Positions 35,701 through 48,790 of a DNA stretch of 64,000 bases are shown here, one piece after another. The stretch spans positions 81,209,652 to 81,273,651 of the forward strand of contig NC_079496.1 in the NCBI RefSeq assembly GCF_030052815.1, read 5' to 3'. The notes under the pieces were generated by a model that did not search any database, was not told the DNA's origin, and saw only the letters and a list, made by a program, of their open reading frames with translations. The translations under genes were made by a program, and so were the position numbers. The stretch's first letter is position 1, and the number at the start of each line of letters is the position of its first letter. The stretch comes from Hevea brasiliensis (lineage: Eukaryota > Streptophyta > Magnoliopsida > Malpighiales > Euphorbiaceae).

Positions 35701-36252
35701 GCCAGTATTTGACTATTCTCGGGTATATCAGTTATACCTTTATAATTTTCTTTTTGATGTAAATTGATCTGTATGTATATTAAGATAGATGAGCAGTTGT
35801 ACAAATGAAAGTGTATGATATTTTATTTCTTTTGAGCTGCGAACTGAATATGGACTTTATTTTGATTTGTATATGAATTGAGCATATTTTCTAGGAAATT
35901 GTGAAATGAAATGAAATGTTTGAGTTGGATTGAATCCAATTGTGTATAATATTTTGTAAATTATTTTTAACAGGTTTTGAAGAACTGTTTTCTTGAATTT
36001 TAAGCCATTACCATGCCAAAATTTTTGTAAAATTCTAAAAATGCCAAATTAATTCAAAATAAAATTTATGGTATAAACCTCATTTCAAAGCATTCAATAA
36101 TTAATCGTCGTCACTCTAAACTTTGAAATGAATTGAATTTGTTTTAAAATTATTTGTAGTATGCTTAATAGATTATAAGGAGACGAAGTTCGATAATTTA
36201 TTAGATATGCTACAGGATCATGTCATGCCTTACAGAGGGGTAAGGTGTGACA
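32703..36252 (+). repeat. 5' LTR of Tekay A (about 3,550 bp; left border uncertain)
   Basis: The right end, AGGGGTAAGGTGTGACA at 36252, directly precedes a primer site. The left border is placed at TGTGAGACCCC (32703). However, the first part does not match the starts of C, E, I or K, and the conserved GAGGGGCA.TTTGGTCAATT block comes about 135 bp in rather than about 400 bp, so part of U3 is probably deleted. It contains a pyrimidine-rich patch (33125-33190), donor-like AAGGTGAGT (33345-33352), H2 (33558-33582), five or six modules of about 200 bp (33545-34640), an AG/GT-bounded exon-like segment (34801-34859), a tandem array of about 50 bp units (35095-35260) and H1 (35602-35630). Confidence 0.75.
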
Positions 36253-36259
36253 TGTTTAG

Positions 36260-36274
36260 TGGTATCAGAGCATG
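36260..36274 (+). other. Primer binding site of Tekay A
   Basis: TGGTATCAGAGCATG lies 7 bp inside the LTR end. Its first 12 bases match the complement of initiator-Met tRNA. Confidence 0.9.
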
Positions 36275-36440
36275 TTTTAAAATGAGTTTTGAACATTGAA
36301 TTTAAATTAAATTTTAATTAGTACAACTGCTCAAATATCCTTAAATGATACATATAGTGCCTTTACATCATGAATGTGGACTAATGGAGATAAATCTCCT
36401 TGTGTTGATCTTTCAGGAGAGAGAATTCTTGTGAATTAAA

Positions 36441-37421
36441 ATGGAAGAAAGAGATCCTTTGGTAGGACAATCAGCTGCAGCTGAGGCACAAGGGGAAGCC
36501 CCAGCTCCTCAGAATGCTAGTGGGTTAGCTTCCCCAGTTCCACCAATGCAACAATTTCCTGCACAATTCGCCCAACAAATGGCCTCACTTTTCCAGTAAG
36601 TGGCTAGAAATATACAAGCACAAGCCCTAGTGCAAGCACTGATAGTGCAACCATTACCTCTCGCCAGACAATATGATAAGCTGATTAAATATGGGGTAAC
36701 ATAATTTAAGGGTACGGTGGACCCATTTGAGGCAGAGCAGTGGTTGGAAAGAATGGAGAGAGTCTTCAAGAAGCTGCACTGCACAGATGAATTGAAATTT
36801 GAGTATTCGGTCTCTCTACTGCATGGGGATGCATATAAATGGTGGAAGACCATCCCCTACAGTTTGGTGGAACCCCCAGTGTTAATATGAAATGAATTTC
36901 TCAGAGAGTTCAGATAGAAATACATCCCAGACACTTACGTAGATATGAAGCTACAAGAAATTTTAAGTCAAAAATAGGAGAAACAATCAGTGGCTGAGTA
37001 TGAGAGGGAATTCTCCTGCTTAAGCCACTATGCTAGGAACCTACTCACCACTAGTAGGGACAGATGCAAAAGATTTGAGTCTGGTTTAAAGCCCAGTTTG
37101 AGGTTGCAAGTAGTGGGGTTCTGACATGAGAACTTCTCTGAACTGATATCTCAAGCCTTGGAGATAGAAAGAATAGAATCAGATGGGGCATCTGAGAAGG
37201 GAACAACTGAAAAAGAGAAAAGTGGAAAGACCACAGGTCAGAGTTCAAGTGCTAATTCGAGTAAGAGAAAGAATTTTGGGGGACAGAGTAGCAGAAAAGC
37301 TGGCAGGGGAAGGTTCTCAAGACAGAGGCCACCCCAATCTAGTCAGCAGATGGTTAGGGGAACTTCAGTATGCACTTGTGAGATTTGGGGTAAGACCCAT
37401 GGAGGAGTATGTTACAGAATT
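36441..37421 (+). pseudogene. Gag of Tekay A, six in-frame stops, cut by copia B
   Basis: The start ATG at 36441 gives MEERDPLVGQSAAAEAQGEA. The frame holds without frameshift through RQYDKLIKYGV, EQWLERMERVFKKLH, GDAYKWWKTIPYS, VAEYEREFSCLSHYARNL and ERIESDGASEKG to the knuckle CEIWGKTHGGVCYR. In-frame stops lie at 36597, 36702, 36888, 36915, 36975 and 37122. Most stand where related copies have Gln, Arg or Trp, as single C-to-T or G-to-A changes would produce. The copia insertion follows codon CYRI at 37421. It would have formed the particle shell, but is now non-functional. Confidence 0.9.
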
Positions 37422-40400
37422 TGAAGGAGCGGAAGCATGAAAAACATAAGTTTAGATCATTGAATTCAAAAATTTTCTTCTAGGGTGTCATGCATCATGC
37501 AAGATTCATTGTTTATCTACTTGATTTCAATGTTAAACAGCATATTAAAACTCTTTTGATATGTTTTTGGATCTATATTTTCCATTTAAGATTTTATAAT
37601 TAATAGATTAATTCATTCGAACCCTAGATTAGATTAAGAACAAGTGCACTAACCTTTTGATGCACTGTAGTTGTGTTTGGCACCTTTGGGATGTGCCTAG
37701 GACACCAGATGTTGTCCCTCTAGCTTGTCCACACCAAGATCACCAATGGCAGCCCCTTGAACAGCTTCTCAAGCCTTTCTAATCAATTAGAAATTTAGGT
37801 TTTGCCTTTAGAGAGATTACAGATGTATACAAGACACTAGAAACGATTTCTAGCAATTTTAATTCAAGAGAATGTTGGCAATTCTCTTTGCATTGATGAG
37901 AGATGAAGAAGAGGAGAGGAAGAGCACTCCAAGGGTGGTGGCACCTATGAAGAACAGCAGCTTATTATTTTACTCTTTCATGACAACACATTATATAGCC
38001 AGGTCACCACTTAAAACCCTTGCCACATGTCACCTTCTGATTGGCTCTTAGTTTAATTGACCCAATCATATTGTGCCAAGTGTCAAACTTATATTTAATA
38101 TTGACTTTGATCATCTTACATGACTAAAAGACAATTGGCAAGCTTATGTGTAGTGTCATGTGTCACCATCTCATGGTGCCACATGTCACCCTGTGAAATG
38201 ACCAAAATACCCCTGTGTCCTAATTTTGAGTTCTCAACCCAAAATAATTATTTCTCTTCTTCTAATTAATTTATATCAAATATAAATTAATTAATTAATC
38301 TCTATTAATTAATTTCTCATAATTAAATTCATATTTAAACACTTTAAATATAAATTTAACTTATATTATACATCCAATAATCTAGATTTGGTTTCAAGCT
38401 ATGCTAAGGACTTTGCAATCTAATTGCAAACCAAACCTATTTAATTAATCAATTAAACTCTTTAATTAATTAATTAAATCACATTTTACTTGGTGATTAC
38501 TTGTGTATGTGTGTGACTCACTAGGCTCATCACTAATTGGCAATGAGATATGATATTAACTCTTAATATCATCAGAACTCTGTCTTACCATAAATGATTT
38601 CTCTAAATCATTTTGTGCACCTCATAGACCATGGTTAACACCCAGCATAGCATGCCTGTAACACCCCTATTTGCATAGCCTGATATATTTCACTGTTCCG
38701 GTGACCAGAGTCGGTCAGGACAATTAAGGGGATTAGAACCACACTTAAGACAACTAGATAAGCTATGAACACAAATAATTAGTAATGTCCAATTAGTTAA
38801 GTATAAACAAGAAAAACAGAACATAAGAAGTTAAACGAGCCGAGAGTCATAGCGATGGGTGACCTTCTCGGGAAGGACTGCGAAGTCATTTTAAACTCAA
38901 ATTTCAAACCGTAAAATGTGACGCCGTAGTCCTTAGAACCATTAAGAACACAGTGAAAAAGAGAAAATCATGAAAAAGAACTGTTAAGCCAGTCAAATAA
39001 TTAGGTCACGGAGCCAGAAGAAATATTAGATTATTTGCAAACCGAGTCGAACCAGCGAGGGGCAATTTGGTCAATTGACCTCGAGAGCTGACTCCTGACC
39101 TAACTGTCAAATAAAATCGGAGAAAAGAAAATTTCAGAATCGAGAATTAAATTAAAGAACTAATAGAAAAAAAAAAGAAAGAAAATAAAAAAGGTGTAGG
39201 GAGATGACATCATGCATGATGCCATAAATCCTATAATTAATAAATTTAATTAAATGGATTTTTAGGTCTTCCATAAGACAAATTACATAAAAGAAATAAA
39301 AAGAAAAAAAATATCATTTAGTCATCTTCCTCATCCTTGTGCTACCCCATCTCTCTCTTCATTCTCACTCACTTATTCCACCATTTTTAAGGATTAGAAA
39401 GCTTGAAATTTCCCTACTTACTTCCATAAATTCACAAATTCCCAACATTAAAAATTCTCTTTACATGTTGAGGAAACATTAGAGAGCAAAAAGAAGAAGA
39501 AAGACTTGAAGAAAGTAAAGCCTGGAAACCCTCCAAGCAAGGTTAGTGTTTATCCCTTAAACTTTTCTTTATATTAATGATTAAATCCTTGTATTAAGTT
39601 GGAATTTGATGAAAGTTGAAACAAAACGTTAAGATAAGGGACCATAAAGATTTCGGTCAGCTAGGGTTACTATATATATATGTTTGTGTTTTGCTTGAAT
39701 TTGAGAGGTTAGGCAAGTTTGTATGAATGAGGTAGTGAGGTTGAGATACTTAGATTTGGTTAAATGCAACAATTAATGTGAATTAGGGTTTTGGACATTA
39801 GAGTTTAGAGACCAAAAATGTGAGAAACTTATAAATGATGTCTTAGACCTAATTTGAAGTGAGAAATTGTCAATGGTGACCAAATGAAGTGTGTTGGAAT
39901 GGTTGGAGTTAAGGCCAAATTCGGATTGAGTATGGTCATGCTCCTGGCAGCATGACCAAGTTACATTTGAAGGACCAAAAATGAAATTTTACAAGTCCAA
40001 TTGGTATGAGACCAATTGAGAATGAAAATAGACACTAAATAACACAATTTTCATTCAGGAAGTATGCCCAAAAAGTGACCAAAACCTAGTGAACAAATTG
40101 ACCAAACTTGAAAAATCACAGTCTGCCCTGTACAAACTGACCAAATGAATAGTGTTTGTTCATTTGGTCATAACTTGAGCTAAGCAGGTCAAAATGACCT
40201 AAAATTTTACCAGTGGATAGTTTAGATATAGACCTAAAACTTTTATGAAGAACACAAATCCAAATTATGCCATTAACTAAGTCATTTAGCCACCCAAAGT
40301 TGGTGACCTAAAACTGCTAGAACCAAAAATTGCCTAGAATTCTGGGTTGTGTCCAATCCGGCAGCCATGGTTCAAATGGCTATAAATTTAGCTACAAAAC

Positions 40401-43078
40401 TCCAATTGGAGTGATTCAAAAAGGATAATAAACTTAAGACAATAGGGAACATTTTCTATAAAGAAAGTTTTGCCAAATTCCAACAGGAAAGTGACCAATG
40501 GAATAGTGCAACCTTAGACACCAAAACTGAAAATTATCAAATTTGCTTAAAAGACTTAGAATTTGAATAAACAACCAAAACCAACAAATTTAGTGACCAA
40601 AATGTGGTATGTGGGTGAAGTTGGAATTCCCATACCTATTAAGCCTTAAAAAGTCAACAATTTGACTTGAATAGTGTAGTGAATAGTAACCCTAAACACA
40701 AAAATTTTAAGAACGTCGAGTTTAGCACGTTAGAGCTAGGTAAAAGTGAAGTTAAATTTATTTTTGGATTTATGCTAAGTTATGGTACTGAAACACTGTA
40801 AAATTGTGTGTTTCAGTTGAAAAGAATACCGGGAAAGAACCCGAGGAACCAAGTCAAGGCCAAGAGGCGACTCGCTTGAGGTTTGTGCACAACATGACTA
40901 TGCTTTAAAATTCATAGATAAAGTGAATGAAATATGTATTTTACTTTTGTTTTGAATTGTTGAAAGTTTAATTGTGACATTATTTATGATGTTTTGATTT
41001 AAATTGTGAAAGTTATTGTGTATATTTGAAATAGCAATATTTAGCAAATTGTTAAGATAAGTTTTGAAACCACTGTGTTATGACCATATATTTGAACACC
41101 TCACTAGCATGACTAGTGGGGGTAATTAGTTTCGAATTTTGATTCCTTCTCTGGAGAAGTGTTGAGGTGTGGCAGTAGAAGAGGATGTGAATGGACATCC
41201 ATATATTTGAGCTAGCTAGCCTTGTGATGTGATTCTCCTTAGCCTCTGGCTATTTAGATTATATTTGTTTCGAATAGCATGATCTAACGGTGGGTTTTAT
41301 GAAATGTGTTTTGGCACTTTGAAATGAAATTGTTTAGATCAAAATCTCATAATTCATGTTTTATATTTAATTCTCATGTTTAGTTCAATTTTTTATTAAA
41401 TTTGATTTAAATTCTGCATAAAAACTATTTTAGTATGTTGTGCACCACTGAGTCCCAATACTCAGCGATAGCTGTTATTGCTGTCGCAGATTTAGAGACT
41501 AGACAAGTAGCAGACTGAGCTGCTGAGGATTGAGGATCTATCAGCTTGAAGTTATCGGGTATAATTTATAACCTAACTGTAAATATTTCTTTTGATGTAT
41601 GTAATGCACATAAATGTATGGACATGTAAATTTGGTCTTGAGCAGCTTGTATAAAGCTTGTGTAAAGTTTGTAATAAATTTTAGTTGAATTTCTCTTAAT
41701 GCAAATTTTGTAAGGATGTTTATAAATTGTTTTGTCCTTAATGAATTATGAATGGAACTATTTTATTTAATTTGAATGAACTGGATTGCTGGTATTTTGA
41801 TGATCATTGGATAGTGGATTTGAAATTTGAAAGTTGATAAATGTGTTGAGAAATTGGTTGAGATTGAGTATGAATTTGAAGTAGTGGTTGAAAAATTATT
41901 GGAAGTGCCTTTTTTTCAGGTATTTGAAGAACTGTTTTCTCAAAATACTGACGGAACTCTAGCAAAATTTTTATAAAATTTACAGAAAAATAAAATGGAC
42001 TAAAAATATTAACTAGTTTTAATTTTAATTAAATATTTTAAGTACTTATTAGAAAATGCTCACCACTTATCAAAAATAAGAAAATTATTTTAAAATCCCT
42101 TGTAGGGTACTTAATAAGTTATCGGTAGATGAAGTGCGGTAGTTCATTAGGTATTCTACGGGATCATGTTATGCCTTACAAAAGCGTAAGGTGTGACAAT
42201 GCCATGGCCACCCAATTAGTAATAAGGAATACCTTAAATGAACCTTTAATCATATGTTACCATGTACTAGAATCTCTCTATTACAAAGTCACAATTTGAG
42301 CTGGAGTCATGGTTTATCTTAACCCCATTTGCTATGAATATTATGTTCTCTTTTAATTCCAGTTATTGATTAAAAAGATTTTCTCATCAGAAACTCTTTT
42401 CTGATTAAATCTATCTATCCTGGCCAGGAACTTGAAACATCAAGAACAATTAAATAAACATAGGATTTTATCCCTATTTACTTAGAGTAACAGATTCCAT
42501 CTTGATCAACACCTACCTCCATATATAACTAGTAGGAGCCAACACATGCCCATATACTAATACACAGTACAAGTATGAAAGTAGTATCAAACTCAAACAA
42601 CCTATATACAAGATAAATGTACTATCTCAGGTCTAAAGATTATATGCACTTATATGATTTATGACAATACATTGACAAGAGTAAACTCCATGTGCTTGTC
42701 ATAAATGTCACTGGTTCGACCTACTTATCATGTATAAGTGACTATCATGTTTGTTATATGGCATGAGACTCACCATTCCATCTTATTTACATTTCATATA
42801 AATAACTTGGGAACAAACATGATTACAATCTTTATGGATAAGTCATGTCCTTATTGTGAAGTATCCTCAATTGTGAACTAATTTATGATACTTTATGCCA
42901 GAAATACTGTCACTCATATTCTTAACAACTTAAGAATAGAATTTCTAACAAAATATCAATGGACCTTTTCTATTACACATAAATATATTATATAAACGGA
43001 AAAGTAAAAATGTCTTTTATTAATAAAATATGTACAAGATACATATTAAATGATATGCTCTAAGGCATGCTACTAACA
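37422..43078 (-). repeat. 3' LTR of copia B, interrupted by solo LTR C
   Basis: The segments 37422-38656 and 42204-43078 (42199-42203 being the second TSD copy) match the intact partner at 59150-61286 end to end, from TGAAGGAGCGGAAG to GCATGCTACTAACA. In the first roughly 170 bp I count about eight differences between the two LTRs. Confidence 0.92.
38657..42198 (+). mobile_element. Solo Tekay-like LTR C (3,542 bp) with TSD ATGCC
   Basis: Runs TGTAACACCCC to AAGGTGTGACA, with ATGCC at 38652-38656 and 42199-42203. The partner copia LTR reads straight through (GCATGCCATGGC). It has a pyrimidine-rich patch (39325-39370), donor-like AAGGTTAGTG (39540-39548), H2 (39998-40018), an AG/GT-bounded exon-like segment (40817-40880), H1 (41442-41472) followed by TTGCTGTCGCAG, and GAAGAACTGTTTT about 250 bp before the end. 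No internal region is present. Confidence 0.93.
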
Positions 43079-43092
43079 ATCTCCCAGTAGCA
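43079..43092 (-). other. Polypurine tract of copia B
   Basis: The minus strand reads CTACTGGGAGATTG and directly abuts the 3' LTR start TTAGTAGCATGCC. It lies just after the RNase H stop. Confidence 0.8.
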
Positions 43093-43767
43093 CTAGAGCC
43101 ATTCATTATAATATCTTAGACCCATATTCTCAAGATGTCGGTCTAGCTGAGTTTGTGACATAGGCTTAATGAATAGATCAGCTGGATTTTCAGCTGATGC
43201 TATTTTCTGCATGGCTACATCGCCTCGCCTAACTATTTCTCTGATAATGTAGTAGCACCACTTTATGTGTTTGGATTTCTGGTGAGACCGAGGTTTCTTG
43301 GCCTATATGACCACTCCATTGTTGTCACAGTGAAGTGGAACTGCTAACTCAATGGAAGGAACTACTGCAAGTTCTGTCACGAACTTCTTTATCCAAACAA
43401 CTTATTTTACAGCATCTGATGTAGCAATATACTCAGCCTCGATCGTGGAATCTGCAGTCATGCTCTGTTTGGAACTCTTCCAACTAACTGCACCTCCATT
43501 ACAAATGAACTCATATCCAGAGGTAGACTTTCTATCATCGATATCTAATTGGAAATCAAAATCAGTATAACCATCCCATTGCAAGTCACCATCTCCATAT
43601 ATCAAGAATAAATCCTTAGTTCTTCTCAAGTACTTAAGTATATTCTTGACAGCTATCCAGTGTTCCAAACCTAGATTGGATTGATACCTACTAGTCAAAC
43701 TAACATCATATGATATATCGGGCCTAGTACACAATATTGCATACATCAAACTTCCAACAACCGAAGT
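43093..43767 (-). pseudogene. Copia B RNase H
   Basis: The minus strand reads VVGSLMYAILCTRPDISYDV, then KYLRRTKDLFLIYGDGDLQW, then DFDFQLDIDDRKSTSGYEFI (usual form YTDSDWAGD..D.RKSTSG; the first Asp region is altered), then SMTADSTIEAEYIATSDA, HCDNNGVVI and HIKWCYYIIREIVRRGD. It ends EKMGLRYYN-type sequence followed by EWL and a TAG at 43093-43095. There are stops after ATSDAVK and after GVVI. Its N-terminal side is cut by Tekay D; the frame joins to RT at 54234 across the CGAAG duplication. Confidence 0.88.
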
Positions 43768-46700
43768 GTCATACCCTACCCCTCTGTAAGGCATAACATG
43801 ATCCCGTAGTATACCTAATGAATTACCAACTCCGTCTACTGATAACCCATTAAATACACTACAAGGGATTTTAAAAACTTTTCTTACTTCTTTTACAGTG
43901 GTGAGCACTATTTACAGGTATTAAAAACTTTTGTGAACTGAAGTGAAATAGCTAACTCCTTTGGATTATTTCGAATTTCTGTAAAAATTTTGGCAGAGTG
44001 CCATCTGTATTTTGGACAAAACAGTTCTTCAGAAAACCTGGAAAAAGCACACTTCAATATATTTCCAAATCTCAACTCCAACATACTTTTCAACACAACA
44101 TTTTTCTCAATTCAAATCCATAGAAATTTTTCAAAGTCTGAGATAAGGAAATATAATACAACTTTTACAAGTCAAATAACTCATAATTAATTTACAACTT
44201 CAACGTACAATTTGAATTTACAACTGCTCAAAACCAAAACAAAATATACATACAGTGAATATACATTACAGTACAAAATGCCAACTGTGATATACTCACT
44301 ATACCCAAAAATCTCTCATTTGGCGGTACTAGCGACCTAGTGCATGCTGTCTACTGCGTGATAATAAAAAGCTATCGCTGAGACAATGTCTCAGTGGTGC
44401 ACAACATTAACCAAATACAACTTTAAATCATAATTCATAAACCATATAAATAGTGGATACGTAAAACCATAGTTAAATTCAAGACAATGAATGTCATAAG
44501 GAATTTAAACTCCAATTCACAAATTATCAAAATTCATAATAACACAATTTAGTCAAATAGTTTAAGAATACCGTATTGCCAATTCATACACAATTTGATC
44601 AAATTACTGAATAACATAGTGTTGCCGATCAATATCACAATTTGGTAAAATAACTGAATAATATCGTTTTGCAAATCAATAACACAGTTCGATCAAATAA
44701 CTGAATAATATCGTTTTGCAAATCAATAACACAATTCGATCAAATAACTGAATAATATCGTTTTGCAAATCAATAACACAATTCGATCAAATAATTGAAG
44801 AATCCAGTGTTGCCAATCAATATCACTATTCAAGCCATGACACAATTTTTTTCGTACATGCCGTGTTGTACACCACGACAAGACATACTCACCCCAATAA
44901 TCGAAATCAATGAGGGAGGAAGCTAGCTATATAATGAGAACTCATCCACACTCACCTCAGACTGACAAGTCAAAGAGGGAGGAACATAATCATACTCACC
45001 CCAGACTGATAAGTCAAAGAGGGAGGAATAATCACACTCACCCCATTAATGGAGGAGGAACATAATATCCGTGTCATGCCAATTGTGAGTCAAAACAATT
45101 CCAAACATTTTATTCAAATGATCCGTAAGAATCCAATAAATTTCCAAAGTTATAATTTCATTCACAAAATGGCAACACACTTCAATTTCCACAAAAACCA
45201 TTTACAGTGCTTTTCAATCAATAAGTATCCATCAATATCATTCAAACAATTTTTCACAGTTTCAAACCACTCACAATGTTTTTCAATCAATAAGTGTCCA
45301 CCAAACACATTTCCACAATTTAAAACAATAATATACAAATAGTCATAATTTATTTCAATTGAAAAATTCAAAAGAAATAGCCGTTGTGCACAAACCTCTG
45401 ATGACTGTCCCCCTGTTCTAGACTCAGTGTTTCCTTCCCTTTTGCTGAGTCCTTGTTAACTGAGAAACACAATTTGAAGTGTCTCAGTGCTAATTTAATT
45501 TGCCTCTAACAATAATGTTCGATAAACAATTCACTGAATACATTTGTTTGCTTAATCAACCCATATATCGACCCTCAATGTGTTCGATGTAAATTAGGTC
45601 TTAACGTTATCAATATGTCATATTCGATAGTATTTTAGGGTTGGTACGTTTTACCAAACTCATTTCCTTGTTTAGTGCATTTTAATGCAACTTGTTGGAT
45701 TCCGGAATACTAGTTTGACCTAGCCGGACGACCTAGTTCCCTAGGTTTTCGGGTTTCGGTCGAAACTACAAACTTGTAGATCTAGGTCTTATTGTACGCG
45801 GGGAAAAATTTCAGGTCAATCCGAGTTAAGTAGACCAAGTTATGGTCATTATACTATTGCTGGTCAAATGGTACCAATTAGGTCAATTTTTGGTCAATTT
45901 GGTCAACTCTGGTTCGGCCAGTTTTTGGACCCGAACTTGTACAAGTTGTTTGACTTGTTTATGGTCATTTCTGGGCTTTGGTGTCTTCATAAGACTTGTA
46001 GGTATGGATCTTAACTATTCTTGGTCAAAATTTCAGGTCAATTGGACCTGGTTTGAGTGAGTTATGGCCTAAACACTCACTGCTGCCCAATTGGTCATTT
46101 TTCAGGTCCTAATTGCACCTAATCCGAATTGGTCATTTTTTTAGGTCACCTTGCAAGCAGAATTTTGGTATGTTTTCTCAATGAAAGTTGGCACATTTTG
46201 TGCCTAGTTTCACCTCCAATTGGTCTCATACCAATTGAGGTTACACATTTAAACTTATTGATCTGTTTGCACACTGCCCTCTATATGTCTTTCAAACCCC
46301 AATTCAAACACACATTTAACTTGCTCTACTTTAAATCCCCATACCTAATTCTGATTTTATACCATTCCATATTCATTTATCACTTCTTACTATGGTCAAT
46401 TTGGACAGAATACAAACATTCTCAATACATCAAATACAACCCTAAACCACAAAGTCCAAATTTAGCAATATATGTACATAAATACACCTAATCATTACAT
46501 ATAATCTCCACTACTAATTTACATATACATTCATCAATTCTTCTATGTCAACATTCTGCCAACACTTCCATCAATACATACAATTATTCAAGGGTTCCCA
46601 AGCTGCCGAAATCTTCTTCAACACCACATTGCCCTACAATCCATCAATTCTCATCCAAGTGCCAAAATCACCATATATATGTGAAACAATTCATTAGGAT

Positions 46701-47769
46701 ATTAATTTACCATGATCAATATTATTTCTCATCAATTATATGCATAATAAATCATCAAATGTGTGACCCCATGGCTGTCCAAAAATGGCTATCTCAATAA
46801 CTATTTAAACTTCAAAATTTCCTTCACAAAACTAACACCCATAACATAAACATAAAGTTTAACAAGGAAATTCTCAAAAATGTAAACTTACCTTTGTTTG
46901 TAACTTGCTAAACCTTCACCAAACTTCTCAAATTTGGTATCAATATCTTCCTTGTGATGTGTAGACCATTTTTTATGAAGGAACTTAAAGGATTGGAGTT
47001 GAAAATGGGGAGGTTAAGTGAGCTCATGCAAAACGTCAATGGTGGATTCTTTCATCTTCATTCACGGCATGGTTGAGTTAAGTGAGGAAGATGAGGTTTG
47101 AGTGGGAGAAATCTGCCCACTTATGAGTATATTTAATCCATTTAATGTTCTTAGTGGTCCACTAAAAAAAATTATATCATATAATAAGCCAAATGTGCAT
47201 TTATTCCACATTAACCCATGATTTTAGCTATTTGTATTAGGTACCACTAAACTAATTTTTCATTTCATTTTCTAAGTGTAATATTATTTATTTTTAATGG
47301 AAATTTAGGTCAAAAGACAATTCGGGGTGTCAAATGACCATAATGCCCCTGTTCGGGTTATGTTCCGATTTTTAGTATTCTGGGTTTTGTCTGATTTTCG
47401 ATTTCTCACTTTTCTTTGTACTATTTATTTAATTTTTCTTTGATATTTCTAATTATATTTAATCTTCAACAAGGGTCTATTTAAGTCCTAAAAAAATTTT
47501 CCAGGGTTCCCAGCGATCCGAGCAGATCAACGGTCCACGCCGTGACTTCCCGGTGCGGTCACCCATCACTAGGTTTCTCGGCTCGCTTAACTTGATCACA
47601 TTTCTTTGCTATTATTTTTTTCTTTATTTTTCTTGTATTTTCTTTTCTTGTATTTCATTATTTTATGTCTCCTCACTCACATTGAAGTGTGGTTCTAGGC
47701 ATCCTAGCTATCCGGACAACACTGGTCATCGGAACAGCAGAACGCACTACCGAACTTAGGGGTGTTACA
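43768..47769 (-). repeat. 3' LTR of Tekay D (4,002 bp)
   Basis: Runs TGTCATACCCTACCC to GGGGTGTTACA on the plus strand. Contains a tandem array with a unit of about 48 bp (ACTGAATAATATCGTTTTGC) at 44540-44830, H1 at 44371-44400, the exon-like segment at 45396-45459, H2 at 46214-46239 and donor-like GTAAGT (minus) at about 46886-46891. Confidence 0.93.
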
Positions 47770-47784
47770 ATTCTCCCCCCCTTA
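47770..47784 (-). other. Polypurine tract of Tekay D
   Basis: The minus strand reads TAAGGGGGGGAGAAT and directly abuts the 3' LTR. Confidence 0.92.
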
Positions 47785-48790
47785 AATAAATTTCGTCCAC
47801 GAAATTTTTTACCCAGTAGCCATCTTACAATAGTCATACGTTTATTTCTCCTTTCTATATGATCGTAAGACTTTTAACAATCTAATACAATGTTTAATTT
47901 GTTTGTATAACACCAATCTCCTCTTACTATTGTGCTGTCTAATATTTCGGTTCATGTTCCTTCTTTAATGACCCTTGAGGTAATGTTAGAATCATTCATC
48001 AGTCATTGGTCCTCTGACCATTCTAGTCCATAGTCTTCCTCACATTCGTAATATTTCTTTGTTATATATGAATCAACTGTTCAAATCTCTACTTCCATAA
48101 CTCTTTTTATCTGTCAATATTCTATAACTTACTTCTTTTTTGTACTGAACTTTAACCTTTCGATATTCTAACTTTTAAGTTTTAGATCCCTAAGTAGGAT
48201 TTTCAAACTTATTTCTAACAATTAAATTCTGTCCTGGCATAAATATACCAAAACAGATGCCGTTGGTAACTATTCTTAGCTAGGTATACTATCGGGTAGT
48301 ACGTAGCTCTACACAATAATCTCAAGTCGATCAGAATCGCAACTTACAGTATAAACATCAAGAACATTGCATAGTTACTACGATACATCCCAATAGATCA
48401 AATTTTCCTATCTTTTATCCTTTTTGAATTCACTGATATTCGAATCTTATTCTGATTACAATATCCATTAGCAATTTCTAACAGTAACCTCCTTGCCCTT
48501 ATCAAGAGCAATTCCATTACTGCATCTTACTTTTACGTCCTCTTGCCTTACATTAAGTAGGCTCACTAATTAGCTTTATAATTTATGGTGTGTTAGAAAA
48601 TACTTTTCGCCGATAAACTCTTTCAAAACTAATTTCACTTATTATCACATTCCTTATCTTAAGGACTAATCACTAATGCATCAAAATTTATTCCCCTGTA
48701 AAGGAATAACAACAGAACATGTAGTTCTAACACTAACATAAAAGTATGCAAACTCCAGGTCAAACAATACATATATATATATCTTAGTTG
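47785..48790 (-). other. 3' internal remnant of Tekay D
   Basis: Next to the polypurine tract the minus strand can be read KNFVDEIYLRGGEL and a stop, the usual C-terminal tail of Tekay polyproteins. The remaining approximately 950 bp show no recognisable integrase or chromodomain and are full of stops. It joins protease-start sequence near 48790, where the body of pol has been lost. Confidence 0.65.

Noticed and set aside
36260..36274. Possible tRNA-Met gene from TGGTATCAGAGC
   Set aside because: Only the 3'-end complement is present, directly beside LTR ends in four elements, so these are primer binding sites.
43352..43570. Plus-strand open frame of 72 codons
   Set aside because: Antisense shadow of copia B RNase H.
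45049..45342. 97-codon open frame repeated at 51518-51811
   Set aside because: Lies in the repeat-rich part of the D LTRs; the amino-acid repeat comes from tandem DNA units.
46129..46491. 120-codon open frame repeated at 52598-52960
   Set aside because: Both lie in the two D LTRs on the antisense strand. The repetition reflects LTR duplication, not a conserved gene, and no domain is seen.
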